The notes beneath the pieces were generated by a model. The model was not told the DNA's origin, did no database searches, and worked only from the letters and a program-made list of their open reading frames with translations. The position numbers and the translations under genes are program-made. 30,941 nucleotides of DNA, taken from positions 1 through 30,941 of IMG/VR virus record IMGVR_UViG_3300030406_000634. One strand, written 5' to 3'. Of the stretch, positions 1 to 6,622 are shown one piece after another (the stretch's first letter is position 1; every line of letters starts with the position of its first letter). The stretch comes from a virus.

Positions 1-90
1 GAGGATTTGATGAATGACTACATCGACACAAGACGAAAAGAATCAAGACGTCCCTTCATCGATGGACCTCACTTCCAGCTCCACACCTAG
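1..90 (+). CDS. C-terminal fragment of a rightward gene cut by the window edge
   Basis: Frame 1 is open from the first base and stops at TAG 88-90, giving 29 codons; the other two rightward frames stop within the first 15 bases. The residues are polar and charged (it ends FIDGPHFQLHT) and I do not recognise them. It converges on the leftward gene ending at 149. It is in the same phase as the open gene at the right edge (30531-30941), so if the molecule were circular the two would form one 166-codon frame. That is possible but unproven. Confidence 0.4.
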   Translation, partial: EDLMNDYIDTRRKESRRPFIDGPHFQLHT

Positions 91-148
91 TCAGTTAGCT
101 TTTGACTTTGATGATTATGATGGGCCGCCAGATTTGTGGCTTCTTCAT

Positions 149-334
149 CTATGGCTTACTACTGTTTAGTTTTTTATTGATGTTTTCTTCTATTTGTTTT
201 TTTTGCTCGTGAAACATAGCATCATAATATTCTCTCCATTTTTTTTCTTCTGATGGCTTGATTAGAATATCAGCAATAGCTTCTCTGACTTCTTGTCTGA
301 TTATCTCTCGAAACTTATTTTTTATTGCTCCCAT
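149..334 (-). CDS. Hypothetical protein, 61 aa, last gene of the leftward run
   Basis: A 61-residue, strongly charged and probably all-helical protein, rich in Glu, Lys and Arg, with repeated amphipathic patterns in residues 5-55. No signal peptide or membrane segment is visible. Its start lies inside the end of the preceding leftward gene (13-base overlap), which suggests translational coupling. It is the most downstream gene of the leftward cluster and meets the rightward fragment at 1-90 tail to tail. I cannot assign a function; a small helical binding protein or anti-host factor is possible but only a guess. Confidence 0.6.
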   Translation of the reverse strand: MGAIKNKFREIIRQEVREAIADILIKPSEEKKWREYYDAMFHEQKKQIEENINKKLNSSKP

Positions 335-534
335 AACTTTTTCCTTTCTATGTAAAGAGAAATGATATCCTCAAAGTTGTCTGGCTTTCTTGGTGGTATT
401 GTGCTGTAGATATTGTAGGCTTCAAAGCATCTGTTTTCGTTATAGACTTTTTCGCTAAGTTTCTGACATTCTCTTGCAGACTCGAGATCAATAGTCAGCA
501 TGAGAATGATAGTGTGTGTCATCTTTTCTATCAT
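322..534 (-). CDS. Hypothetical protein, 70 aa
   Basis: The frame is open further upstream to 597, but that extension runs through a perfect inverted repeat (555-594). The ATG at 534 is preceded by GGAGATAACT, the initiation box typical of this phage, so I start here. The product begins MIEKMTHTIILML, then becomes hydrophilic and ends in a Lys/Glu-rich helix. No domain is recognised. It overlaps the next leftward gene by 13 bases and lies just downstream of two hairpins after the SSB gene, so its expression may be set by readthrough of them. Confidence 0.6.
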   Translation of the reverse strand: MIEKMTHTIILMLTIDLESARECQKLSEKVYNENRCFEAYNIYSTIPPRKPDNFEDIISLYIERKKLWEQ

Positions 535-550
535 AGTTATCTCCGCTGGT

Positions 551-594
551 AAAACTAGGAGGTCTGGCAAGCAGAGCAGTATTAGACCTCCTAG
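551..594 (-). terminator. Perfect 11-bp inverted repeat, likely leftward terminator or attenuator
   Basis: CTAGGAGGTCT at 555-565 pairs perfectly with AGACCTCCTAG at 584-594 across an 18-base loop. Read leftward, the stem is followed by TTTT (551-554), a short U-tract. It sits between the SSB-like gene and the 70-aa gene, upstream of the latter's ribosome binding site. The U-tract is short, so partial termination or attenuation is as likely as a full stop. Confidence 0.55.
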
Positions 595-597
595 CAT

Positions 598-640
598 GTT
601 TTAGGATTAGTTTATTTGGAGAAAACTATGTTCCTAAAAC
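598..640. repeat. 9-bp inverted repeat at the stop codon of the SSB-like gene
   Basis: GTTTTAGGA (598-606) and TCCTAAAAC (632-640) are exact inverted copies with a 25-base loop. The right arm covers the stop codon of the SSB-like gene. Together with the adjacent 555-594 hairpin it makes two tandem stem-loops after that gene, which may act as a 3' stabilising or terminating structure. Confidence 0.45.
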
Positions 641-1017
641 GGTATTTCATCATCTTGAAGTTCTTTGTCAATATTATTTTGTTCTGCTGATGCTCTTTTT
701 TCTGTAACCTCGAGCGATAATATTTGACCAGCTTTCGAGTCTTTTAGCCAAGCGGCGATACGCTTCTCTCCAGAGTTAACACCTATTACACCAGATATCT
801 GTGGTGCTGATGGATTGTCTGAGGAGTTATCCCACATGCGTCCTACTTTGACATACACATCTCGAACAACTTGTCCGTCTGGCATTGTATCTCTTGTGAT
901 AGCGATACGCTTTTCTTCACCGTCATCATTTAGAGTACCAGTACCAATCAGACTAAGATTTGTTTTTGTCTGCATGTAAAGCACACCTTTATTATTGTTA
1001 TCATATTGTTGATCCAT
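634..1017 (-). CDS. ssb: SSB-like single-stranded DNA-binding protein
   Basis: A 127-residue protein whose last residues, DDEIPF (122-127), match the acidic, aromatic-ended tip of bacterial and phage SSB proteins that recruits partner proteins. The rest is beta-rich and compatible with one OB fold, although I see no further diagnostic motif. The ATG at 1017 follows AGGAGGTAAT, so the start is secure; an in-frame Met at residue 15 is less well placed. It lies directly downstream of the annealing protein and exonuclease genes, the usual neighbours of an SSB in phage recombination modules. Its likely role is to coat replicating or recombining single strands and load the annealase. Confidence 0.7.
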   Translation of the reverse strand: MDQQYDNNNKGVLYMQTKTNLSLIGTGTLNDDGEEKRIAITRDTMPDGQVVRDVYVKVGRMWDNSSDNPSAPQISGVIGVNSGEKRIAAWLKDSKAGQILSLEVTEKRASAEQNNIDKELQDDEIPF

Positions 1018-1028
1018 ATTACCTCCTA

Positions 1029-1532
1029 TTAAATTAATGGATTTTTAGTATTTTTATTATTTCCAGGTTCATACTTATTGCCGTCATATTTGCCAAGAAA
1101 CATATCTGCATCACACCCTATGTGCGATAGAGCTTTTGTTAGTGCATCGGTCATTGCTGATTTAGTAGCTTCTTCATCACTAATTCTTCTGACTAAAGGC
1201 TTGCCGTTAACTTGTGCATTAGAGATAAATGTTCGACACCCAGCAACTGGTCCAAATTTATTTTCTGGTAGAGTATGCCAAACAGTGACACGCGCAACTA
1301 CCATCATCACATCAGCATGACATGGATAATCATACTCGACATCATATCCCCATCCTATACCAACTGGACCAAATGTTTCTGTCATTTTTTTAATCTGATA
1401 CTGAGCATCAACAGTATTAAAAGATCGAGAACCTATAGTTACTTTCTTCATATGCTTCTCATCTGTTTCACATATTGCGTTCCATATAGCCATTCGATCT
1501 TCATACAGCTTTGATTTTTCTACTTTATTCAT
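1029..1532 (-). CDS. Single-strand annealing recombinase, Rad52/ERF-like
   Basis: A 167-residue protein with the layout of phage single-strand annealing proteins. A region around FGPVGIGWGYDVE (54-66) is followed by a beta-rich core, then the motif DEEATKSAMTDALTKAL (119-135) and CDADMFLGKYD. The D-x-A-x-x-x-A-x-T-D-A-x-x-K-A pattern is typical of the Rad52/Sak/ERF-type families. It should form rings on single-stranded DNA and anneal complementary strands. The ATG at 1532 follows AAAGGAAAAAGC and overlaps the preceding stop as ATGA. The gene order exonuclease - 73 aa - annealase - SSB supports a Red-type recombination or replication-intermediate function. Exact subfamily assignment (Rad52 versus ERF) is uncertain. 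Confidence 0.75.
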   Translation of the reverse strand: MNKVEKSKLYEDRMAIWNAICETDEKHMKKVTIGSRSFNTVDAQYQIKKMTETFGPVGIGWGYDVEYDYPCHADVMMVVARVTVWHTLPENKFGPVAGCRTFISNAQVNGKPLVRRISDEEATKSAMTDALTKALSHIGCDADMFLGKYDGNKYEPGNNKNTKNPLI

Positions 1533-1750
1533 GCTTTTTCCTTTGCTTTTAATGCATTTAATTTAGCTAGTTTGGCAATCATTCTTACATCATTTGGATG
1601 CATTTTTAATTCATCAAACTCTCGTAAATTAAAATGTCTATCGTCTTCAACTATCATACTGAAATCATCATCTGGATGAATCTCAACCTTGTGTATCTCT
1701 AGCCACTTGCCTGACCAAAGATCTTTATCTTTCCTTCTTTTACCTCTCAT
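1529..1750 (-). CDS. Hypothetical 73-aa protein between exonuclease and annealase
   Basis: A small charged protein, basic at both ends (starting MRGKRRKDKD and ending in a Lys/Ala-rich helix) with an acidic middle (HPDDDFSMIVEDD, residues 25-37). No domain is recognised. It overlaps its upstream and downstream neighbours by the 4-base ATGA arrangement and has a good AAAGGAG site. Translation of exonuclease, this protein and annealase is therefore probably coupled one after another. By position it could bridge or modulate the exonuclease-annealase pair, but that is inference only. Confidence 0.7.
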   Translation of the reverse strand: MRGKRRKDKDLWSGKWLEIHKVEIHPDDDFSMIVEDDRHFNLREFDELKMHPNDVRMIAKLAKLNALKAKEKA

Positions 1751-2577
1751 GCTTGCTCCTTTACTTTAATAGTTCTTCTTTTGTCTGTTACGTTTACAGA
1801 TAATAAATCACAATCCATCTGATATACATCTGGTGGTATGTGGCTCATCAATCTTTTTTTTGCTGACTCGTTTTTCTTTGCAGACTCGAGCGTATCAACA
1901 TAGTCGTGTGCATCAGCCATGAACTCATTACTGCTGTTCATATCTAGCTTTACTTTCCTATCAATCGCGATGCTTGAAATATCTGGGGTTTCCGCATCAC
2001 GATTGCTAGGAGGTTTCTTCTTCACTACATGTTTCCAAAACTCTTGAATTTTACCAAGCATCTTGTATGAGTATTCTGGGTCGTATGCAATATGTTTTGA
2101 CTCCCATTTACTGTTGCCAAATATAACAGATAAGAAACAGCCATCTGGTTTGTAGTTATACTCTTCACAATGTTTATTATGTAAGTGCATATAGAACTGT
2201 ATCTGCGGCATGTATCTTTCGATTACATCGGTCATGTTTGTAAAAGCATTGGTATGTTTTGCTTCAACAATGTAGCTTTTATTTGCACTATCTATACACA
2301 TCATGTCTGCTGTACCTTTGAGTGGTACATAGCCATCATCATATCTAAACTCATGTTGAAGTTCGCTCTCAGTGCCAGCCATTTTATAGCCAGGTGAGTA
2401 TGATTGCACCCACCAATCAAGATTGAACTGCTCTGTGTGTATACCAAGCTGAACTGGTAAACTTTCTGAAAGATCTTCCGGTTCAACTATACCAAGCTTC
2501 TCTTGATACAAGTCAAACCATTCACCATTCATAATCCTGATGGCATCTGTGCCACCGATAAAATTTTGTCTATCCAT
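1747..2577 (-). CDS. YqaJ/lambda-exonuclease-type 5'-3' DNA exonuclease
   Basis: A 276-residue PDDEXK nuclease. The N-terminal IGGTDA (7-12) and the helix GIHTEQFNLDW (45-55) match the YqaJ family signature. The catalytic core is visible as GTAD with Asp91, then EAKH with Glu105 and Lys107, followed by PQIQFYMHL (124-132) carrying the conserved Gln and Tyr. This family resects duplex ends to give 3' single strands for an annealing partner, here the Rad52/ERF-like gene two positions downstream. The start at 2577 follows AAGGAGAAAACT. The C-terminal third (from about 200) is charged and less typical. Confidence 0.85.
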   Translation of the reverse strand: MDRQNFIGGTDAIRIMNGEWFDLYQEKLGIVEPEDLSESLPVQLGIHTEQFNLDWWVQSYSPGYKMAGTESELQHEFRYDDGYVPLKGTADMMCIDSANKSYIVEAKHTNAFTNMTDVIERYMPQIQFYMHLHNKHCEEYNYKPDGCFLSVIFGNSKWESKHIAYDPEYSYKMLGKIQEFWKHVVKKKPPSNRDAETPDISSIAIDRKVKLDMNSSNEFMADAHDYVDTLESAKKNESAKKRLMSHIPPDVYQMDCDLLSVNVTDKRRTIKVKEQA

Positions 2578-2610
2578 AGTTTTCTCCTTATTTATATGGC
2601 TATATTAGTT

Positions 2611-3096
2611 TCACTTCTGCAACTCGTCAACTTTATTCTGAAACAATTCGAGATAAATTTTACGCATCTCATACTCTTTCTTTACCAATGCGTAAACATC
2701 AGAGTAAGGTGGTAGAATACGAAAACTCTTAATAGATTGATTGTAGATATGCATAATGCAATCTGCTGGTAGATCTATCAAACTCTCGATCATAATATCT
2801 ACACGCGTACTACACTCGTCCATACTCGTTTCATAAGGACGCTGAAACAAGTACTTCCATCGAGAGAACAACTGCTCAACTCTCTCTCTTTTGTGTGGTG
2901 TTAGATATGCTTCGACATTCGCAACAGCGGCAATAGCATCAGGAAGTTTATCGACCTCGATGTTAATACCATTTACGCGAACAGTGGATAATGCATTGAG
3001 CTCACGAACCAATTGTGCATTTGCTCTTGATGGATCACGAAAAGAAAGGAGGGTAGCGACATTGCCACCCTCACTGATTGATACGACTTTAGACAT
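2611..3096 (-). CDS. Hypothetical protein, 161 aa, possible replication accessory
   Basis: The protein opens with a flexible polar segment and continues as a largely helical domain. A stretch near residues 110-145 (LPADCIMHIYNQSIKSFR, then PPYSDVYALVKKEYEMRK) resembles the region of phage replication accessory proteins where a helix is followed by a P-rich turn and another helix. The resemblance is weak and I do not claim the function. The start at 3096 follows AGGAGGTTAC. It sits just upstream of the YqaJ exonuclease, with a 33-base gap. Confidence 0.65.
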   Translation of the reverse strand: MSKVVSISEGGNVATLLSFRDPSRANAQLVRELNALSTVRVNGINIEVDKLPDAIAAVANVEAYLTPHKRERVEQLFSRWKYLFQRPYETSMDECSTRVDIMIESLIDLPADCIMHIYNQSIKSFRILPPYSDVYALVKKEYEMRKIYLELFQNKVDELQK

Positions 3097-3104
3097 GTAA
3101 CCTC

Positions 3105-3482
3105 CTATGCTGATTTATTAAATTTATAATCCTGAACCAAGTTTGAGAATTTTGGTAAAGTTGATTCAAGCATATCAATTAGTAATTTTATTTTTTTGTC
3201 GGTATTAGTTTTCGACATTGGTAAAGATATTTCACTCAATTCATCAATCATTTGTTTAGTATCGGCAAGAGTATTCATTATCTCTGCGTTTTCATCACAA
3301 TCGAGAACTGATTCTATCGCATAAAAATAGTGATATAATTTATTTGATAAGTCCTGAAGTTTCCACAACTGTTTAGCTGTTGCAATCTCTCTAGGGTTGT
3401 CACCACTTGTGACACCATAAAAATATTTTGACTGCACAGAGTTAAGAGTTGTGTAAGATTTAAGTGTATTAAGTATTTTCAT
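3105..3482 (-). CDS. Hypothetical protein, 125 aa
   Basis: The frame extends to 3530, but the ATG at 3482 is preceded by GGAGGATAGT and lies one base after the stop of the preceding gene, so I use it. The product is hydrophilic and helical, with possible coiled-coil segments in the second half (Leu/Ile spacing in residues 70-115). No enzymatic motif or membrane segment is seen. It sits between the resolvase-like nuclease and the 161-aa gene in the same leftward run. Confidence 0.6.
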   Translation of the reverse strand: MKILNTLKSYTTLNSVQSKYFYGVTSGDNPREIATAKQLWKLQDLSNKLYHYFYAIESVLDCDENAEIMNTLADTKQMIDELSEISLPMSKTNTDKKIKLLIDMLESTLPKFSNLVQDYKFNKSA

Positions 3483-3483
3483 A

Positions 3484-3810
3484 CTATCCTCCAATAAGTT
3501 TTTTAAATGTTGATTCCCATACTCGGTCACTAATTACTACACAGTATCGAGGGTCACCAGTCTTTCGCTTGCACACTGCGATATCCCTATCTTCAAGGAG
3601 ATTAAATACGTTTGGAAAAGAACTCTTATCTCGATACTTTACTTCTACAAAGAGAACTTGACCATCAATCTCGATAGTCAAATCCCCTTTGTATTCACCA
3701 CCTAAACTGCCCGATAGTGGTTGTTTCTTTGTCTTTATTCCTAAGTTATTCCATAGCTTTAGAAACCATCGTTCGTGATAGCTTCCTTTTGCTTTATTTT
3801 TGCTAACCAT
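3484..3810 (-). CDS. PDDEXK nuclease, Holliday-junction-resolvase-like
   Basis: A compact 108-residue nuclease. Glu13 in the first helix (KGSYHERWF), a glycine-rich turn (SGSLGGEYKGDL) with Asp43, and VEVK with Glu56 and Lys58 give the E...D...ExK pattern of small Hjc-like PDDEXK resolvases. Size and layout fit that group. It would resolve branched DNA made by annealing and replication before packaging. GAGGAGGATAC precedes ATG 3810; this site lies inside the end of the zinc-ribbon gene (52-base overlap). A VRR-NUC or other small nuclease is the main alternative. Confidence 0.7.
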   Translation of the reverse strand: MVSKNKAKGSYHERWFLKLWNNLGIKTKKQPLSGSLGGEYKGDLTIEIDGQVLFVEVKYRDKSSFPNVFNLLEDRDIAVCKRKTGDPRYCVVISDRVWESTFKKLIGG

Positions 3811-3989
3811 GTATCCTCCTCATAGCACTTGTGACATATCAAACTGCTCTTATATAGAAAGACTACAAAGTATTGAGTCTGTTGACCACAAGCATCACAT
3901 CTTTGCCATGCTCTTTGTACCTCTCCTTTATTTTTTTTGGAGTGTCGCAAGCTGGTCAATAGCTCTTTCAATCTTGATAGCAGTGTCAT
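3759..3989 (-). CDS. Small zinc-ribbon protein with uncertain start
   Basis: Two CxxC knuckles, Cys31/Cys34 and Cys52/Cys55, separated by 17 residues, indicate a zinc ribbon of 76 residues. The ATG at 3989 has no convincing ribosome binding site and lies 62 bases inside the preceding HTH gene. No better in-frame start exists before the first cysteine. An A8 run (T8 at 3931-3938 on the + strand) lies where the HTH gene stops. Loss of one A would fuse the HTH protein to this ribbon in frame. The ribbon could act as a DNA- or protein-binding module. Confidence 0.5.
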   Translation of the reverse strand: MTLLSRLKELLTSLRHSKKNKGEVQRAWQRCDACGQQTQYFVVFLYKSSLICHKCYEEDTWLAKIKQKEAITNDGF

Positions 3990-4119
3990 ACCTTAGTTCA
4001 GTGCCTTTTAGTTGTCTGTAGTAGGTAGTCTTTGATAAACCAGCCCAGTTAAAAGCATCACGCAAACTGACCTTCTGATTCTCTGATTGAATTGTTAGCT
4101 GTTCCAAATAACTTTTCAT
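3928..4119 (-). CDS. Small HTH transcriptional regulator, Cro/C1-like
   Basis: A 63-residue protein with one helix-turn-helix. VSLRDAFNWAGLSKTTYYRQLKG (17-39, quoted in outline) shows the A...G-S-x-x-T-x-Y pattern of a recognition helix, followed by a helix resembling those in lambda-repressor-type domains (IKIERAIDQLATL). There is no clear ribosome binding site before ATG 4119, and the first 62 bases overlap the preceding winged-helix gene. A TTG at 4065 has AGAAGG at good spacing and would give a 45-residue product. It probably binds an operator in the phage control region. Confidence 0.55.
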   Translation of the reverse strand: MKSYLEQLTIQSENQKVSLRDAFNWAGLSKTTYYRQLKGTELRYDTAIKIERAIDQLATLQKK

Positions 4120-4450
4120 AGAGTATAGGTCTACTACGCTTTGCTTGTAAAGACAAGTATCTATTGATTGTTTTGTTACCTAATGCGGTAATAAAATATT
4201 TTCTTACTAGTCCAGGTGCTTTTGGATTTGCATACAGTATGCGTTCATTATCTTGCATCTGTACTGATATGATAAATCCATAGCGATGCTCGAGCTGGTG
4301 TAATGTCGTGCTGATTGTTCCATGCTTGAGATCAGGCAGCTCTTTCCGAAAAGTAGAATATGATACTCTTGGTGGTTTTGGGTTTGACTTATCTGTATAT
4401 AGTTTTACTGTTGCTAATATACGAACTTGATTAGACGTTAGTTTTTTCAT
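4058..4450 (-). CDS. Winged-helix DNA-binding protein, 130 aa
   Basis: The N-terminal half fits a winged helix: LTSNQVRILATVKLY (helix 1), YSTFRKELPDL (helix 2), HGTISTTLHQLEHRYGFI (helix 3), then a short hairpin-like wing (ISVQMQDNERILY). The C-terminal half is basic. The frame extends to 4486, but that extension lies inside a GC-rich hairpin (4470-4493). ATG 4450 has AAGGATA upstream, so I start there. With the HTH gene that follows it forms a small regulator pair. MarR- or replication-initiator-like relatives are possible; no precise family is claimed. Confidence 0.55.
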   Translation of the reverse strand: MKKLTSNQVRILATVKLYTDKSNPKPPRVSYSTFRKELPDLKHGTISTTLHQLEHRYGFIISVQMQDNERILYANPKAPGLVRKYFITALGNKTINRYLSLQAKRSRPILYEKLFGTANNSIRESEGQFA

Positions 4451-4469
4451 GTTATAGTATCCTTCAAAC

Positions 4470-4501
4470 TGGGGAGGCTTGGACACCTCCCCATTTTTTT
4501 T
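4470..4501 (+). terminator. Strong intrinsic terminator facing rightward
   Basis: TGGGGAGG (4470-4477) pairs perfectly with CCTCCCCA (4486-4493) around an 8-base loop, followed on the + strand by eight T (4494-4501). Read leftward there is no T-tract, only GTTTG. So this is a rightward terminator placed between leftward genes, where it would stop antisense transcription. It also separates the 59-aa gene from the regulator pair. Confidence 0.65.
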
Positions 4502-4679
4502 ATGGTTGCATCCTTTTTTCAGTTAGGTGTTCAATAACTAAATCCATTAGAACTTCCATTGGAACATTAGTTGTTTTGATTCCTACTTCATCACAATAGT
4601 TTAGAAGATCAAGGCAAGGCATTGCGTTCACTTTGTCTTCTATCTCTTCTAGTATGATAGTATTAATTGGATGTGACAT
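4500..4679 (-). CDS. Hypothetical protein, 59 aa
   Basis: Three Met codons lie close together (4691, 4682, 4679). Only 4679 is at a normal distance from GGGAG (GGGAGCGATGATG), so it is the chosen start. The protein is acidic and helical (residues LEEIEDKV, VLMDLVIEHLTEK) with one cysteine in the middle. No domain is recognised. Its beginning overlaps the end of the upstream leftward gene by 17 bases. Confidence 0.55.
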   Translation of the reverse strand: MSHPINTIILEEIEDKVNAMPCLDLLNYCDEVGIKTTNVPMEVLMDLVIEHLTEKRMQP

Positions 4680-4938
4680 CATCGCTCCCATAATGTATTT
4701 TCCGACCAGCTATTTTGTCTTCACCATTGGTCGGTATATTGGTTTCATTTCTAGTGTCGTCTACAAATGCATAGTAGTCTACGATTTCTTTAATAGCATC
4801 TTTGACTCTACCAAAATCATAACGAACGCTGTTTGATGGTATACGTTGTTCGTCTTTCTCTAGTGATTCATAGAAAAGCATATCTCTGCGTAGTCTTTCT
4901 TCTAGTGTTACCATTTCTTTACCTCTTATTGTTTTCAT
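4663..4938 (-). CDS. Hypothetical protein, 91 aa
   Basis: A charged small protein with two predicted helices (LEERLRRDMLFYESLEK and the region FGRVKDAIKEIVDYY) and a polar C-terminus. The ATG at 4938 overlaps the preceding stop as TAATG and has AGAAGGA upstream. A second start at 4914 has AGAGGTAAAGAA and would shorten it by eight residues. There are no cysteines, membrane segments or known motifs. Confidence 0.6.
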   Translation of the reverse strand: MKTIRGKEMVTLEERLRRDMLFYESLEKDEQRIPSNSVRYDFGRVKDAIKEIVDYYAFVDDTRNETNIPTNGEDKIAGRKIHYGSDDVTSN

Positions 4939-5270
4939 TAGAATAGTTCCTTCTGTTGTGGCTCATCGCCTAGTTTATCTTTTAAGCTGGACAGAAACTC
5001 CTCATTGCTAGTTGGTTCATCACAATGAGTTGTACCGCCGTAATGCTCTGATCTGCGCGCTAGCATATACGAGCGATACCCAGTTTCTGTCAGCGGACTC
5101 TTTACTTGATTACCATTTACATCGGTTACAGTGAGTTCGAAGTGATCTACTACATAGGGCATACCATGCTCTGAATAGTTTAGATAATCACGACAAACTC
5201 GCACACTGTGTGTCAAGTTATGCCACACAAATGTTCCTACATCCTTAAAAGCTTTCTGCATACTTTGCAT
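4938..5270 (-). CDS. Hypothetical protein, 110 aa
   Basis: The N-terminal half looks beta-rich (SVRVCRDYLNY, YVVDHFELTVTDVNG) and the C-terminal tail is acidic and polar, ending in QQKELF. No family is recognised. AGGA precedes ATG 5270 at unusually short spacing, and the start overlaps the winged-helix gene upstream by 26 bases, so a second Met at residue 4 is possible. The stop overlaps the next start (TAATG). Confidence 0.55.
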   Translation of the reverse strand: MQSMQKAFKDVGTFVWHNLTHSVRVCRDYLNYSEHGMPYVVDHFELTVTDVNGNQVKSPLTETGYRSYMLARRSEHYGGTTHCDEPTSNEEFLSSLKDKLGDEPQQKELF

Positions 5271-5586
5271 AGTCCTTTTGCCAGAATGGCTTCATCATAG
5301 GAGCTACAGATTGACCAGCAAGCTCGGCATCCATAGTCATCTTTAGATCTTTCTCATAGTCTTTACGAAACATATATCTTGCAAAGTGAACACCGTTTTT
5401 TGTTTCTCTGATTGCTATGATGTCTGCTCCGTTTGTATTTAAATCATGGATTCTCGATGCGAGTCGTCGACAACCGAAACCTAAAGCTTCTTTGTCTGTG
5501 ATAGATCCGTGTAGTCTTATACATGCGAGAACTAATCCGCATTGCGAATCAGCTCTCGGTTCAATGAAGTATTTTTCATTGGTCAT
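5245..5586 (-). CDS. Winged helix-turn-helix protein, 113 aa
   Basis: Residues 14-75 show a winged helix of the short phage type. A first helix (QCGLVLACIRLHG) is followed by SITDKEALGFGCRRLASRIHDL, where a conserved G/C-R-R-L-A-S-R-I-x-D-L recognition helix is visible, and then a hydrophobic strand (ADIIAIRETKNG). It resembles the phage HTH proteins that Pfam groups as HTH_39. The start at 5586 follows GGAGGTAAACTA and overlaps the previous stop as TAATG. It is probably a DNA-binding regulator of early genes; the target is unknown. Confidence 0.65.
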   Translation of the reverse strand: MTNEKYFIEPRADSQCGLVLACIRLHGSITDKEALGFGCRRLASRIHDLNTNGADIIAIRETKNGVHFARYMFRKDYEKDLKMTMDAELAGQSVAPMMKPFWQKDYAKYAESF

Positions 5587-5957
5587 TAGTTTACCTCCGT
5601 AACTGTAGTTGTGAATTGTAATTCCTGGACTGGTGAATCAGGTCCACTCTCGATATGAATATCAAGTGTACGACATAACTCCGGTGCATATACTCTCTCA
5701 AGTTTATTGATTACATTATCTTTTTTGTCGTAAAACTTAATCGTATAGTCATCAGCCCAAGTTAGATCGATATCAACGCGACCTTTGTGCTTGAATCCAT
5801 TGGTATTCATTTTGATACCAGCTCTTCTTTCTTTTGATTCTGGTAATGCAAAACAGTTCATACCTACGATAACTCCCCAGCAGTTCATTGCATTTGGATC
5901 TGCATACTGTATTTGTCGTAGTATTTCTTTAGCGTAATAAAATGTTTGATCGTTCAT
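5586..5957 (-). CDS. Hypothetical protein, 123 aa
   Basis: The ATG at 5957 is preceded by GGAGAAAACT, identical to the site of the exonuclease gene; a TTG four codons earlier lies in that site and is not needed. The protein begins with a helix (FYYAKEILRQIQ) and continues with beta-rich segments (GRVDIDLTWADDYTIKFYD). The C-terminus ends in alternating strands (QELQFTTTVTEV). No catalytic motif or membrane segment is seen and no function can be given. Confidence 0.6.
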   Translation of the reverse strand: MNDQTFYYAKEILRQIQYADPNAMNCWGVIVGMNCFALPESKERRAGIKMNTNGFKHKGRVDIDLTWADDYTIKFYDKKDNVINKLERVYAPELCRTLDIHIESGPDSPVQELQFTTTVTEVN

Positions 5958-5990
5958 AGTTTTCTCCAATTCTAATTATAGATTAATTTT

Positions 5991-6350
5991 TTAACAAAAG
6001 CCACTCTTTACTCTGTACAATCCATTGATGTATCTTGTTTGAAAATCAACATACCATCTCATGAATGTATCGTTTGTAACCATACTTCTTACATAACCTG
6101 ATTCATGTTCAGATTCTTCATCGCCATATCTGGCTCTCCAACACCAACAGGCTTGACCATATGATTTGTCTACATAAAAGTATATATCAACTACATCATA
6201 ATTATTGGTCCAATGCTTACAGCTGGCATAAAACAAATCATCATAATCGAGTTCTTCTTTGAATTGTGGTTCGAACTGAATGACCTTGTAAGGAATTAAC
6301 TTTTTCGAATTAGCCATTGCAAGTTTTGGTGTGTACTTAATCATGTTCAT
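5991..6350 (-). CDS. Hypothetical protein, 119 aa, aromatic-rich
   Basis: A soluble protein very rich in Tyr, Trp and Phe. The segment VVDIYFYVDKSYGQACWCWRAR is a likely pair of beta strands, and a polar tail follows. GGAGTGAGAT precedes ATG 6350. No domain recognised. It lies 11 bases downstream of the 86-aa gene in the same run. Confidence 0.6.
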   Translation of the reverse strand: MNMIKYTPKLAMANSKKLIPYKVIQFEPQFKEELDYDDLFYASCKHWTNNYDVVDIYFYVDKSYGQACWCWRARYGDEESEHESGYVRSMVTNDTFMRWYVDFQTRYINGLYRVKSGFC

Positions 6351-6361
6351 ATCTCACTCCA

Positions 6362-6622
6362 TCAATCAGCAATATGTTTATATTTATTTTTATAAAGATA
6401 CCAAAAAACACCAGCCATCATCGCATCAGCTAGTCTTCTATATGAATGTGATCGTCGCGTCTTGTTACAGAAAACTTCCCAAACAATTTTACCATTTTTC
6501 ATCACATCCCATATTTGGATATCTCCATCTTGTTTCAAACGATAATACTCAATACTAGTAAACTCATCATCATACATATGATCTACACCATAATGTTTAT
6601 ATACTTCACTAAGCTTTATCAT
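6362..6622 (-). CDS. Hypothetical protein, 86 aa, first gene of the main leftward run
   Basis: ATG 6622 follows GGAGAGAACT, so I use it rather than the longer open frame to 6679, which would run into the structured segment upstream. The product has a beta-rich middle (GDIQIWDVMKNGKIVWEVF) and a C-terminal helix that is hydrophobic in part (LADAMMAGVFWYLYKN). One weak membrane association is conceivable. Directly upstream lies a long hairpin element (6649-6736) that would form its 5' leader. Confidence 0.6.
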   Translation of the reverse strand: MIKLSEVYKHYGVDHMYDDEFTSIEYYRLKQDGDIQIWDVMKNGKIVWEVFCNKTRRSHSYRRLADAMMAGVFWYLYKNKYKHIAD

